64,000 nucleotides of DNA from Bugula neritina (GCA_964035545.1 OZ037772.1:124001-188000), one strand, 5' to 3'. Positions 25,700 to 37,700 are shown, counted from the first letter of the stretch. The notes: generated from the letters alone by a model not told the origin. Numbers and translations are program-made.

Positions 25700-25937
25700 A
25701 TGGACCAGTAGAAGACAAGTCTCAACTTAGTATATCTAGATATCAGTGTATAGTCACCATCCTTGTGAGAGACTCCTGGTGGAAAGCATTTTTGTTAAAA
25801 CAGGCTGAGGACTTATTTAGATGTGGCACAGGAGCAATTATGACTGGATGCTCTTCTTACCATCACCAGTGGCCTTTGTCAAACAATGGCTTCATGTTCA
25901 CTAGACAAACGCTCTAACCCCTAGACCACAGCTGCTC
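25700..25937 (-). mobile_element. Probable tRNA-derived SINE
   Basis: The minus strand begins GGGGAGCAGCTGTGGTCTAG then GGGTTAGAGC, which fits a tRNA 5' end with an A box (TGGTCTAGGGGTTAGAGC). It continues to GGCCACTGGTGATGG and AAGAGCATCCAGTC, a body motif of the kind shared by several invertebrate tRNA-SINEs. The B box is not convincing. It lies in the intron just before VARS exon 3. Confidence 0.45.
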
Positions 25938-26104
25938 CCCTATACTTTATAGTTTTCTGTTATTCTAGACACGATGTGTCCCATGCCTGATTCTTACTCC
26001 CCGTCCTATGTGGAAGCTGCCTGGTACTCTTGGTGGGAGAAGGAAGGATTCTTCAAACCTGAGTATAATCTCAAAGGTACACTTCTCATCATAGTAAAAT
26101 CTAT

Positions 26105-26240
26105 AATGTGTGATTGGTTACTTCTAACACGTAGAGGTGTGATTTGTTACTCTGTTGTAACAGGCACTGTGATTGGTTGCTTTTTACTTTGTAACCGAGA
26201 GAGATGTGATTGGTCGCTTTGTAACAGGTAGAGATGTGCT
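26105..26240. repeat. Tandem repeat spanning a VARS splice acceptor
   Basis: About three degenerate units with GTGATTGGT, TGCTTT, TTGTAAC and AGAGATGTG. The real acceptor and first codons of exon 4 (CAG/GTAGAGATGTG) are part of the last unit, so the repeat arose by copying the exon edge or ran into it. Confidence 0.6.
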
Positions 26241-28174
26241 GAAACTCACACCTGAAGAGAAGTTTATCATCATGATCCCTCCCCCTAATGTGACCGGGAC
26301 TCTTCACCTAGGACACGCCCTCACGGGGGCGGTTGAGGATGCGATAGTTCGGTGGTGAGATGTTCATTCATATAGATGAGACAACTCCGTACTTACCTAG
26401 TCACTAAACTGGTTGTGTATGTAGCTTATAGCATGTAACAGTAGACACCATTCCTCTGGTGGTGACTACGTGACATTTTGGCATCTTGCCAACTCACTTT
26501 GAGATATTCCACAGACAGGCTATGAACATCCCCCTGTTAATTCTTTTTTGAATGCTGAGAAAATTTGTGTTAAGTACCGGTTGGCATAAGTCATTCATCT
26601 ATTATATTGATGTTATTTCAACCACAGATATTTCTCTCAGCACCTTTCCAGAATATCTACAGGTGTCTGATATGCTTGTCTGTCAGGTGTCTGCAGGGGT
26701 CAGTTCTATTGTATTGTCAGGCACCGGATGAATGGGAAGGTGACACTGTTTGTACCCGGATGTGACCACGCAGGAATAGCCACTCAAGTTGTCGTCGAGA
26801 AAAAACACGCTAGAGAAGAGAATAAAACTCGACACGATTTGGGACGAGATGAGTTTGTGAGACGAGTGTGGGACTGGAAGAACCAGTAAGGGAATATTTT
26901 ATCTTGAAAATGCATTTCATAGCGACTTAGTATTCGGGTTTGAGTTTTTATTTTATCGTATTGGTGTGCAGTTGCTACAGTTTGATATAAGATAATATAA
27001 TAACGCTAATATGATAAAATTATATATATAATTGAATATACAAAAAGTTAAATATAGGTTTACTTCATCACACTCTATCATTGGACTCATTATTTAAGTT
27101 GCTAATATAACTAAGTTTTGCAGCACAACGATTGGTCAGTGTTATTATATAATTTCTATAGAAAAGGAGACAGAATCTACCATCAGTTGAGGAAAGTGGG
27201 CGGGTCTTATGACTGGGACAGAACTACGTTCACTATGGATGAGGTGAGGAGTTATCCTCTCTATACATATATTATGTTTGAGTAGTGGAGTCTATATGCC
27301 GTGTCGACTGTTTACTGACTCAGTGTGTTATCCTCTCTATGATTGGTTAATCATGAGGCCTGGTCTCCAATCAGCTCACACTTGACACATGACTCATATA
27401 TACTTGTTTATTAGAAATCTTTAAAAGCGGTGAACGAAGCGTTTATCAGAATGCACGAGAAAGGTGTGATCTACAGAGCTAACCGACTGGTCAACTGGTC
27501 CTGTACTCTCAACTCTGCCATCTCTAATATTGAGGTATATCGTACAGTATCAGTTTGACTCCCGGCTGTGTGTACGTCAACTGGTTATTCACTGCGAGAC
27601 TTGTGTGTTGGTGGTAACTAACCTAATAGTAGTATTCAGACACAGCCTGATATATTACATTATGACTATCTTTGAATGAATACATCAATGAGACCACAGC
27701 CACATATTCATTCATACGAGCATTCATATACATTATATGAACTGATAGAAAAGAATGAGAACGCAGTGACTCAAAAGCACACACTACAGTTTAACCTTTG
27801 ACCTGTATAGTCTGAGAGAGTTGTATCACTGATTGCAGGTAGACAAAGTAGAGTTGACAGGAAGGACTATGCTCTCTGTGCCGGGCTACAAGGAGAAGGT
27901 GGAGTTCGGAGTTCTCCTTTCCTTTGCATATAAAGTGGAAGACTCTGACGAAAAGATCATTGTGGCCACAACTAGATTAGAAACTATGTTGGGTTAGTAG
28001 ACATCAATGTCACTAATAGCTTTGTTGCTTAGCAACGTAATAATAGCTGACTCTTGCTGCCAGTTGAAGTAACTCCAGTAGATCTCTCTAACTATTCTTA
28101 CTTTCTCACTTAGGAGCAGTAGTGGAGAACTTGAGATAGTCTAAGTTCTTTAATTTTATTATTCCATTTTGGTT

Positions 28175-28419
28175 TAAGGTGCGGGTTGAAGTTTTCAAAG
28201 TCCGCTATTAGGTACGATCTATGACGCTACATTAGACATTTATATCCAATGAATTAACGCAAAAGTTTTTCTGTCCAATAGGAGTCCGCCGCAACTTATT
28301 TGAATCAAGCAGTGCTTGATCCTACCGTACCGCAACACCGTACAGGAAGCTCAGACATTTGTAAAAATGGCTGATATTTGCTGTTACGATACGATACGGT
28401 AAGCGTGAATAGGGAGGTT
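28175..28419. mobile_element. Truncated relative of the CTTACCGTA MITE in a VARS intron
   Basis: The right terminus ACGGTAAGCGTGAATAGGG matches the inverted left end of the element at 7326. GCAGTGCTTGAT and GCTGATATTTGCTGTTACG are shared. The left end is not clear. Confidence 0.5.
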
Positions 28420-28696
28420 AGTGGTTAATTAGCTTGATACTAACTTACTGGGAGTTGTGTACTCTGAGTATAGTGACTGTGAAGTTGGATCTGGTAAACA
28501 CTCAGTAAATATCAAAACTCAATACTGTGAGAGACTATAAAGTCTGGTTACTATTGTAGGTGACACTGCCGTGGCTGTCCACCCTGAAGACGGCCGATAC
28601 AAACACTTACGCGGGAAATTCGTGAGACATCCTTTTGCTGACAGGAGAATACCTATTGTGGCTGACGACTTTGTGGAGATGGAGTTTGGGACAGGT

Positions 28697-29180
28697 GCTC
28701 TGTTGTCCTGTATATTCATAGCCTGTTGTCCTGTATATTCATAGCCTGTTGTCTTGTATATTCATAGCCTGTTGTCCTGTATATTCATAGCCTGTTGTCC
28801 TGTATATTCATAGCCCATTGTCCTGTATATTCATAGCCTGTTGTCCTGTATATTCATAGCCCATTGTCCTGTATATTCATAGCCTGTTGTCCTGTATATT
28901 CATAGCCTGTTGTCCTGTATATTCATAGCCTGTTGTCCTGTATATTCATAGCCCGTTGTCCTGTATATTCATAGCCCGTTGTCCTGTATAATCATAGCCT
29001 GTTGTCCTGTATATTCATAGCCTGTTGTCCTGTATATTCATAGCCTGTTGTCCTGTATATTCATAGCTTGTTGTCCTGTATATTCATAGCCTGTTGTCCT
29101 GTATATTCATAGCCTGTTGTCCTGTATATTCGTAGCCTTTTGTCCTGTATATTCTTAGCCTGTCGTCCTGTATATTCAGG
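28697..29180. repeat. 23-bp minisatellite in VARS, where exons are missing
   Basis: About 21 units of CCTGTTGTCCTGTATATTCA plus TAG, starting at the splice donor of exon 9. The exon or exons that should follow (the AVKITPAHD region in other valyl-tRNA synthetases) are not found before exon 10. Confidence 0.95.
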
Positions 29181-29469
29181 TATATGGCTCTGTGTGCTAA
29201 ATCAAGTAAAATGACTCATAGTTACAGATCTCAATGTAATAGAAGTTGTCCTCTCTTGTTCTCCTAAAGAATAGCTCCATTAACATATCCATTATATTTT
29301 ACAATGCTGTTGAGTTGAACTGTTACTATGTGTGTCTGTCTGTTAACAATGACCTCCACACCGTGTTCTCTTGTGTCATAGTCGATCTAAAGATATCATT
29401 GAGCCGATACGCAAACCACAGTGGTATGTGGTGTGTGACGATATGGCAGCCAAGGCTGTAGAGGTACTT

Positions 29470-29860
29470 CATTATATATTATGTATAGTATATAATATAT
29501 TAGTACTGTATAGTATATAATATATTAGTACTGTGTATAGTATATATATTAGTACTGTATAGTATATAATATATTAGTACTGTGTATAGTATATATATTA
29601 GTACTGTATAGTATGTATATTAGTATTGTATAGTATGTATATTAGTATTGTATAGTATATATATTAGTACTGTATAGTATATATATTAGTACTGTATAGT
29701 ATATATATTAGTACTGTGTATAGTATGTCTATAGCATAGTATATCTATAGCATAGTATATCTATAGTATAGTATATCTATAGTATAGTATATCTATAGCA
29801 TAGTATATCTATAGTATAGTATATCTATAGCATAGTATATCTATAGCATAGTATGTATAC
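29470..29860. repeat. TATAGTATATATATTAGTAC and TATCTATAGCATAG arrays
   Basis: Two adjoining AT-rich arrays, about 20-22-bp units to about 29715 and then 16-bp units to about 29855, filling the intron between VARS exons 10 and 11. Confidence 0.9.
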
Positions 29861-30082
29861 TGCAGGTAGTAGAATCAGGCAAGCTAAAGATAATACCAGA
29901 CTATCACAAAGTCACTTGGTACAAATGGCTGAGGAACCCCAGGGACTGGTGTATCTCCAGACAGCTATGGTGGGGGCACAGAATACCAGCCTACTTTGTG
30001 CAGATCCAGGGGCAACCTAAGGCTGAGGTATGACTCATTCTTCATCTTGTCTTGTGTTATTTATAGAAAGCATTTTATCAAG

Positions 30083-30826
30083 TATATGTTGAGTATGTAT
30101 TGAGTATATATTGAGAATTTATTGAGTAGATATTGAGTATATATTGAGTGTGTATTGAGTATATATTGAGTATGTATTGAGTATTTATTGAGTATATATT
30201 GAGTATGTATTAAGTATATATTGAGTGTATATTGAGTATGTATTAAGTATATATTGAGTATGTATTAAGTATATATTGAGTATATATTGAGTATATATTG
30301 AGTATGTATTGAGTATATATTGAGTATATATTGAGTATATATTGAGTGTATATTGAGTATGTATTAAGTATATATTGAGTATATATTGAGTATGTATTGA
30401 GTATATATTGAGTATGTATTAAGTATATATTGAGTATATATTGAGTATATATTGAGTATGTATTGAGTATATATTGAGTATGTATTAAGTATATACTGAG
30501 TATATGTTGAGTATATATTGAGTATATATTGAGTATATATTGAGTATGTATTGAGTATATATTGAGTATGTATTGAGTATATATTGAGTATATATTGAGT
30601 ATATGTTGAGTATATATTGAGTAGATATTGAGTATGTATTGAGTATGTATTGAGTATTTATTGAGTAGATATTGAGTATATATTGAGTATGTATTGCGTA
30701 TATATTGAGTATGTATTGAGTATGTATTGAGTATGTATTGAGTATATATTGAGTATATATTGAGTATGTATTGAGTATGTATTGAGTATATATTGAGTAT
30801 GTATTGAGTATGTATTGAGTATGTAC
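30083..30826. repeat. 11-bp TATTGAGTATA minisatellite
   Basis: About 67 units with ATA, GTA and TTA variants in a VARS intron. It produces a spurious 197-codon minus-strand ORF with an 11-residue period. Confidence 0.95.
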
Positions 30827-31254
30827 ACACCTCCAACTTTCTCTTCTCCTTTATAGTAAAGCAGCGAGCTACATTTCTCTAACTACTTATTGATAATTTA
30901 CTTTCTTTTCTTCACGAACTAGACATTTCCTTTGAGTAAATTAACCCCAGTTTCAGTTTGTCAGAGAAGACAACTCTGAACATTGTTCCATTTTTTGCCT
31001 TTTATACAGATGAAACAGTGCTGGACACTTGGTTTAGTTCTGGAATATTTCCTTTCTAGACTATGGGGTGGCCAGATAACACCCCCGACCTGCAAGCCTA
31101 CTACCCGGGTACTCTGCTAGAGACTGGATATTCTCTTCTTCTGGGTGGCCCGCATGGTCATGATGGGACAATTCCTACTCGGGGAGCTTCCCTTCAAAGA
31201 GGTACGTCTGGTGGTAGAAAGTGTCTTCTGCTTCTTCTGATGTCTGTGGTTACC

Positions 31255-31505
31255 ATTCTATATCTATATCCTTTAGATGACTCTATTCAATATACTTATT
31301 CTATATCTATACCCTTTAGATGACTCTATTCAATATACTTATTTTATATCTATATCCTTTAGATGATTCTATTCAATATACTTATTCTATATCTTTACCC
31401 TTTAGATGACTCTATTCAATATACTTATTCTATATCTATATCCTTTAGATGACTCTATTCAATTAACTTATTCTATGTCTATACCCTTTAGATGACTCTG
31501 TTTAA
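31255..31505. repeat. 43-bp tandem repeat after the last VARS exon
   Basis: Six units built on CCTTTAGATGACTCTATTCA plus ATATACTTATTCTATATCTATA. Confidence 0.9.
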
Positions 31506-31731
31506 TTAGCTGATAACTTTATAGTTTTTTTCAATTTAGAGTAACGCTGCTATTATTGGGGAAACAATCTCTTGTATAACCAATGAATGTGAAATGTGCT
31601 GTTTTGACAGTCATGGGACTGAAGATCAAATGCATTCTGTGTCTAAATTGATAAACTCAAACTAAATGGCAAGAGGTTTTAATGGCTGTATGTGTATGCA
31701 AGATTATACATTATAGAAAGAGTATATAAAT

Positions 31732-32492
31732 ATTATGTAATATATCTTATATTATGTAATATATCTTATATTATGTAATATATCTTATATTATGTAATAT
31801 ATCTTATATTATGTAATATATCTTATAATATGTAATATATCTTATATCATGTAATATATCTTATATTATGTAATCTATCTTATATTGTGTAATATATTTT
31901 ATATTATGTAATATATCTTATATTATGTAATGTATCTTATATTATGTAATATATCTTATATTATGTAATATATCTTATATTATGTAATATATCTTATATT
32001 ATGTAATATATCTTATATTATGTAATATATCTTATATCATGTAATATATCTTACAATATGTAATATATCTTATATCATGTAATATATCTTATATTATGTA
32101 ATATATCTTATATTATGTAATATATCTTATATTGTGTAATCTATCTTATATTGTGTAATATATTTTATATTATGTAATATATCTTATATTATGTAATATA
32201 TCTTATATTATGTAATATATCTTATATTATGTAATATATCTTATATTATGTAATATATCTTATATTATGTAATATATCTTATATTATGTAATATATCCTA
32301 TATATCCTATATATTATGTAATATATCTTATATTATGTAATATATCTTATATCATGTAATATATCTTATATTGTGTAATATATCTTATATCATGTAATAT
32401 ATCTTATATTATGTAATATATCTTATATTATGTGATATATCTTATATTATGTAATATATCTTATATTATGTAATATAACTTATGTTATGTAA
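31732..32492. repeat. 19-bp TATTATGTAATATATCTTA satellite
   Basis: About 40 units. Everything of VARS downstream of exon 12 is gone beyond this array, and sequence from the inverted RING-gene fragment begins shortly after it. Confidence 0.95.
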
Positions 32493-33112
32493 TTATTGCT
32501 GAGACTAGTGTAATTTGATGGTGGCTGGTAGAGCAGTGTTTGCTGGTTGAACTCAGGTGGCCGTGGTTGGTTCTTGTTAAGTATTTAATATGTGATAATG
32601 TTGGAGTAGCTGCAGTAGCAGTATTATTAGAAGTAGACACGTGGGTGTGTTCTATATAAGAGCCACAGGCTAAGTTTGTGGGTCAAGGTCAATACAGTTG
32701 TATAATGAAACACTACTTTCTGTTAGAATATTTACTTCATGTATGTAATACTTATATTATATATCTTCTCTCCTGTATAATCATATTTGCTGAGGGGGTA
32801 AATTTCTATGTTGAGTTTCTCCATGTTGTCATTTATTATGAAGTAAACAGTAGAGCAGCTCAGTGAATTATTCAATACTGACTGGTAGAACTTTATTATC
32901 TTCAACATAATCTGCTTAGTTGCATCTTTAAAGGAAGTCTTTCTGAGTGAGAAATATATTAGAAATTTATTGTATTATCATCGAATATATTTCAGTTACT
33001 ATATTATATTAGAAAGTAGAAACTTGCTTGTAGTGGTGTCAGCTGTTGTGATGTCACTGTAGTCTGTCTGTTTGTCTCAAACTGATTCAATCTGACATTA
33101 TATTTTTTAAAG

Positions 33113-33249
33113 GTGAACTGATGGTAACAATTCCCAGAGAAAGTCTTGGTGTGAGTGGCTTGGTGGAGGACATTGCTGTTTATAACAGAGACACAGTGTT
33201 TCTAGCATGTGGAGATGGTGGTCTGAGGAGATACACAATAAAATACTAA
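33113..33249 (+). pseudogene. Orphan, inverted copy of the RING/B-box gene's last exon
   Basis: Plus-strand exon after an AG acceptor, 137 bp and same phase as 41318-41454, ending in the same RRYTIKY-stop. It differs by a few residues from copy B (for example GELMV versus GQLVL at the start). Flanking intron sequence (32.67-32.9 kb) and 3' UTR sequence (33.25-33.8 kb) also match the inverted complement of 41.1-41.65 kb. No upstream exons of this gene are present: the DNA to the left is satellite and the valyl-tRNA synthetase pseudogene. It is most likely a duplicated fragment without a promoter. It could instead serve as an alternative 3' exon to something upstream, for which I see no evidence. 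Confidence 0.8.
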
Positions 33250-33374
33250 ACTTATCAGCTACAGTCTACTAATAATTAGCTCAGTGAAGTCACCAATGCA
33301 CACCCATAGTACATGTCAAATATAATATATTGTGTTCTACTCACAGTATAATATTATATATTCCACAGGACTTA

Positions 33375-33704
33375 GCCTAGGGCCACACGGTGCTTATTTT
33401 CGCATGCGAAAATTGAAATCACAAGTAGCAAAGGTGTCCACTGTAGCGTCAGTGATGCGTGATAAATAAAGCTTTCATTTTTAAATCGCACTCGCAATTT
33501 ACTGGAATGTAGCACTAAAATAAAGAAATTGGGCTCGCCTAATAACTACCAGCCAATTAGGTGACTACGACAGAGACGATTTGCACTTGCGTTGAAAATG
33601 CAGAGCGACAAGTGCGAACGTTTTCTCAACGCGCACAGTGGACACCTTTGCTACTTGTGATTTCAATTTTCGCATGCGAAATTACGCACCGTGTGGCCCT
33701 AGGC
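33375..33704. mobile_element. Harbinger-like MITE with long inverted arms
   Basis: Termini GCCTAGGGCCACACGGTGC and its complement, with arms of about 60 bp pairing almost perfectly (including TTTTCGCATGCGAAA). It is flanked by TTA on both sides (33372-33374 and 33705-33707). A 3-bp TWA target duplication and GGGCCACACG-type ends suggest PIF/Harbinger; there is no coding sequence. Confidence 0.7.
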
Positions 33705-33801
33705 TTACACTGCTTATATGCAGTATTTGATGTTGATTAGTAATGATTATGTAACATATTTACTCTGCTATGCTGTCAAGACTCTGTAGTCACATTTACT
33801 C

Positions 33802-33807
33802 AATAAA
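33802..33807 (+). promoter_or_regulatory. Poly(A) signal AATAAA after the orphan 3' exon
   Basis: AATAAA followed by GT/T-rich sequence, downstream of the stop at 33247-33249. It corresponds to the signal of the RING/B-box gene at 41135-41140. Confidence 0.45.
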
Positions 33808-34400
33808 GTTTGTTTGTAGAAATTATTTTTTGCTGGTTTATGACTCATCTACTTACTTAGTCATCACAATTTAAATATTATTTACTTTTTCATGTCAATA
33901 ACTCTGTTACTATTACTTCCTTATCAAGTAGTAGCTGTATGTAACTTGTGTGTAAGTTAGTTTACATGATACAGAGTAGATCAACTATTCCACAGATATG
34001 CATTTCATAAGTAATGTATATAAAAAGATTCACTGCAGTAAATTCTTAGCAATTTTCTCCAGCAATAGCTTAACAAAAGCCTCAGAAACTACAAATCTTA
34101 AAGCCATGTTCCAATATGTGAGACTATACAACAAAACTCTACTTTTAACACAATGGCTGGTGTTTTATGTAATGAGTGTGCAAAAGCAAATATACACATT
34201 GTATGAGCTATGTGCCATGGAGGGAAAGCAGACAGTTTTCTATGTAGACAGTAAGTTGGGGGTTAATGGGGTTGACCAGCAGTGAGCAACACCTTGAATG
34301 ACAATAAAGACTGTAGATCAGAGCATATTGATAGGTTATAAACATAGAAATATATCAGAGGTTATGAATGTCAACATATTATTAACATCATAATCACCGG

Positions 34401-34671
34401 TGTTGTGTTGTATAGATAAATACTGCAATGAATTACTACCAACTTTCTTACTGTCACTATACACTTTATTATCTCAAATCTCGAAGCTAACTGACCCACT
34501 TGATAAACAAACAGTATGTCACAACAGTTACATAGCACTTTTAAAACCACAACATAATTACTTTGACAGCATAATTGTATAGCTATAACATTCCACAATA
34601 TAAGGCTACTAGCAGGTATAAGTCATGGGATAATATATACATAGCTTTAGTAAACAGATACAAACATTACA
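34401..34671 (-). repeat. 3' LTR
   Basis: In element orientation it starts TGTAATG and ends ACAACA (TG...CA). It reads the same as the other LTR over all 271 bases. Confidence 0.95.
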
Positions 34672-34681
34672 TTTCCCCTTG
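34672..34681 (-). promoter_or_regulatory. Polypurine tract
   Basis: AAGGGGAAA on the minus strand immediately before the 3' LTR, the usual primer for plus-strand DNA synthesis. Confidence 0.8.
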
Positions 34682-34707
34682 ATCTCAAGATCATAATTGG
34701 TTTACAG

Positions 34708-37700
34708 TTAATTAATATAAAAGTCTGCCATCCACTGAGGTGGTCTCCTGTCTCTTGTTATACGGCTTCCTTCTTCCTGGTTGGCCTCATCCACAACTTC
34801 AGGATTGCCAATTCCCCAACTGCAAGTTTCACTGCCATCTAAATCACTGTTATTGCCATCACTTTCATCAGATACCTCCTCATTAATACCAAGACCAGCA
34901 TCACCACACAGTTCAATATCAACTTCAGTGCACAAATGACTGATAGCATCATTTTGATCACCTTCATTTTGTCGTGCAAGCCTCACATCAGCAACATGGC
35001 GGTTTACTCCATCTATTTCTACAACTTTGTCAGATATTAGCTTTGTGACAGTGCCTTGCTTCCATTTTGTATCACATCTAACCTTCCCCGGCTTAACAAA
35101 AACATTATCTCCTACTTTGTAGGAATTAGTCCCTGTCTGTTTAGCAGGGAAATCTCTTTCTAATTCCTTTTCTACAGGCTCCCTTGGCAACCTCGGATGA
35201 TAAGCATGAATAGCAGCAGCAGGTATGATACCAACAGAGTTAGGTGTATTGTTGTACCAAAACACCATGCATTCAGGGGTTTTTCCAGTTCTCGCCACCA
35301 TCCTTTTTATTGTTCTATGGTTTCTCTCCACTATTCCATTTCCAGAGTGCTTGTATGCACAACAAAATATCAGTGAAACACCCCAGTCTTCTAACAAGTT
35401 CTTGGTTTTACTGCTCTTAAAGCACGGTCCATAGTCACAAATCAGCTCTTGGGGAGGACCTCTCTCAAGAAAAATTCTGCACAAATGCTTGAGTGCTTGG
35501 TCTGCAGTCTCATTGCTCATAGCAACCCAAATTGCAAATCTACTCGGTCCACAGTCCACTACTGTAAGATATGGTTTACCAGAAACGAATGCTACGTCAA
35601 CTGCAACTCTCTGCCAGTTTTCCTCCACATCTAAACTTCCATGTTTCCACGCTATTGGAGCAGGATCTATTTGTTTGCACATTTGGCAAGATTTCACAAT
35701 TTCTGATACAACTCTTCTATCCACTGGTATCTTCATCCTACTTACAACATGCATTGTCCGATCTACACCTAAGTGATGCCTGTTGTGAAGCTCAATAACT
35801 TTTCTACCATGCTTTGTCATCCCTAGCGCAACAACTTTTGAATCAGGCTTATTCTTTTGAACTTTCTGTAGCCACCTTTTGGGAACACGAGTTAGAATAT
35901 CAGACAGGTTCTTTTCTGATGGAACCAGCTTGATAGACAGCATAAGTCCATATTCGTCAATTAGTTGATTAACAATCTCTAGTCTTCTTTTAACAACCAT
36001 CTCGCTCAACCCACTGACCTTGGGTCTTTTTGTGTTCTCTAAAATAGACCGAAGCCAACTATAAACAGTTGCAGAGTCTGTGACCAACACTAACTTCTTA
36101 ATTTTCCACCTCAGGGCAAGATTTAGTCCTTTTATAGTTGCTTCCAGCTCTGCTACATTGATGTGAGCATCATCCTTTCTAAGCCATGCACAATCTTCCA
36201 CCACATGACCATCTATTTGCAAACAACATCCCATTGACAAGCTACTTGCATCACACCACATAATGCCAGGCTTGTCTTTATCAACTTCCCAAATGCCTCT
36301 CACTGGGTCTTCTTTAGTGACTTTTTCCATTATTTCTTCAATGATGTCTTGTGAATAGCTCGGAATGCGTTCTTCCCAGGCAACATCATTGGCGCTTCTT
36401 TTGACAAAACTACATGACGTTCTCAACCACCCAGCCACAGGGTAATGTCCAACCAACTTGCCACAGAGTGAGAAAAGTTCTCTTTTGGTCATGTTTTCCT
36501 GCAGCATAGGAAGTTTGCCATCTCTACACCATGCAAAGTTTCCATTGCCTACATCTCTCACTCTCAATCCTAACACTCGAGCATCATTAAGGGGTTCTGG
36601 CTCCTTAGTCACTAACCCATACATTAACAGCAGCTGTCTCACTTTATCTACCCCTACTAAACTCTTGTTGACCCAGATATCATCTATGTAATGGTCAGTT
36701 CCTTGCTTGACCTCACTATCTTGTGCCAGTACTGTGCTAATTATCCTTGACATTATTTTTGGAGCAACACTTAATCCAAATCCCATTCGAGTCATCACAT
36801 ACAAATTACCTTTATACTTTACAGTTTGAAATTTCTGTAAGCTCCTACTCACATGAATTTGCAGATATGCCTTTTTTAAGTCTAAAAGACAGGCTTCAGT
36901 CCCTTGCTTTCTCCACTCACGCACCTTTTCTTGGCAAATCGCAGTGTCCTGTCCTGGCATACTCTCAACATGGCTATTGAGCTCTCGATAATCCATAACA
37001 GGTCGAACCTTTTTGGGTTTGTTTGGCTGACTTGCAGCCATCAATGGAATTACACCATCAACTTTGCCATGTTTCTGAACGTTATACGGCTCCAACCACC
37101 CATCTGCTACCCACTGATCTAATTCTGCTTCATACTCGTTTATATGCTCTGGTGGCACTGCATACTGTGCACACTGGTTGCTTAACTGTGGCTCTCCTAT
37201 CTGCCACTTCCACTCAACAGTCCACCTCTGCCCATCAAAGACAGCTATAAAATCTGTATCCTCAATTCTTAATTTTGAAGTTGTTGGTGATATAGGTGCG
37301 GCTAATGCACACATCTTAGAGTGCCAAGAAACTTTACCATCTTTGTCAAATGTTACTCCCCCCAACTTCTTAATAATGTCAAACCCTAAAATTACATCTG
37401 CACCACACACCAGACTTGGTGCAACTAAACAGCGGTTTCTTACCACTACCCCATCAACCACTAACTCTACTACCACCTCGCCACCACACACTGTTGTCTC
37501 TCCATTTAGCATTGTCACTACATGTTGAGGCCCGCGCAGCCACCCTCTGATTTCTTTACACAACTTTTCACTGATTACTGTTTGTTGACAGCCTGAATCC
37601 ACTAATGTTTTTATACGACGAGTACATCCTGAATTATTTGTGTATACATATATGAAGGGTAGCACCTCATTAGCTACTGCAGCCTTGGGGAAACACCCGG

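Larger units (their letters stand above)
24399..31201 (+). pseudogene. Valyl-tRNA synthetase pseudogene (truncated)
   Basis: Exons: 24399-24551, 24932-25004, 25969-26076, 26228-26354, 26721-26885, 27162-27243, 27415-27534, 27839-27992, 28560-28694, 29382-29463, 29866-30027 and 31010-31201. They read as a class I valyl-tRNA synthetase: [31 protein letters not shown] (HIGH-type ATP site), [26 protein letters not shown], the editing-domain [27 protein letters not shown] and LDTWFSSG. The enzyme charges tRNA-Val with valine. This copy is dead: TAG at 24465-24467 in exon 1, TAG at 31057-31059, a 5-base loss near 31127 that shifts frame, about 85 codons missing between exons 9 and 10 (minisatellite there instead), a linker missing before exon 12, and no exon for KMSKS or the anticodon-binding half. 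Remaining phases fit well, so decay is recent. A functional gene should exist elsewhere. Confidence 0.9.
32670..33860 (+). repeat. Inverted duplicate of the RING/B-box 3' end
   Basis: Matches the reverse complement of about 41.1-41.65 kb: intron (TTTCTGTTAGAATATTTACTTC), last exon (33113-33249) and 3' UTR. It is interrupted by a 330-bp MITE. Confidence 0.8.

Noticed and set aside
26101-26307. Minus-strand ORF opposite VARS exon 4
   Set aside because: Antisense shadow; the plus strand carries the HIGH-type motif with correct splice sites.
28697-29180. Possible CRISPR-like array
   Set aside because: A 23-bp head-to-tail repeat without spacers, lying in an intron.
30243-30836. 197-codon minus-strand ORF
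   Set aside because: Produced by the 11-bp TATTGAGTATA minisatellite in a VARS intron; purely periodic sequence.
34400-34582. 60-codon ORF repeated at 38436-38618
   Set aside because: Lies within the LTR and is duplicated only because the LTR is.
35225-37528. Plus-strand ORFs opposite pol
   Set aside because: Shadows of the minus-strand Pol frame; the minus frame has all the conserved motifs.
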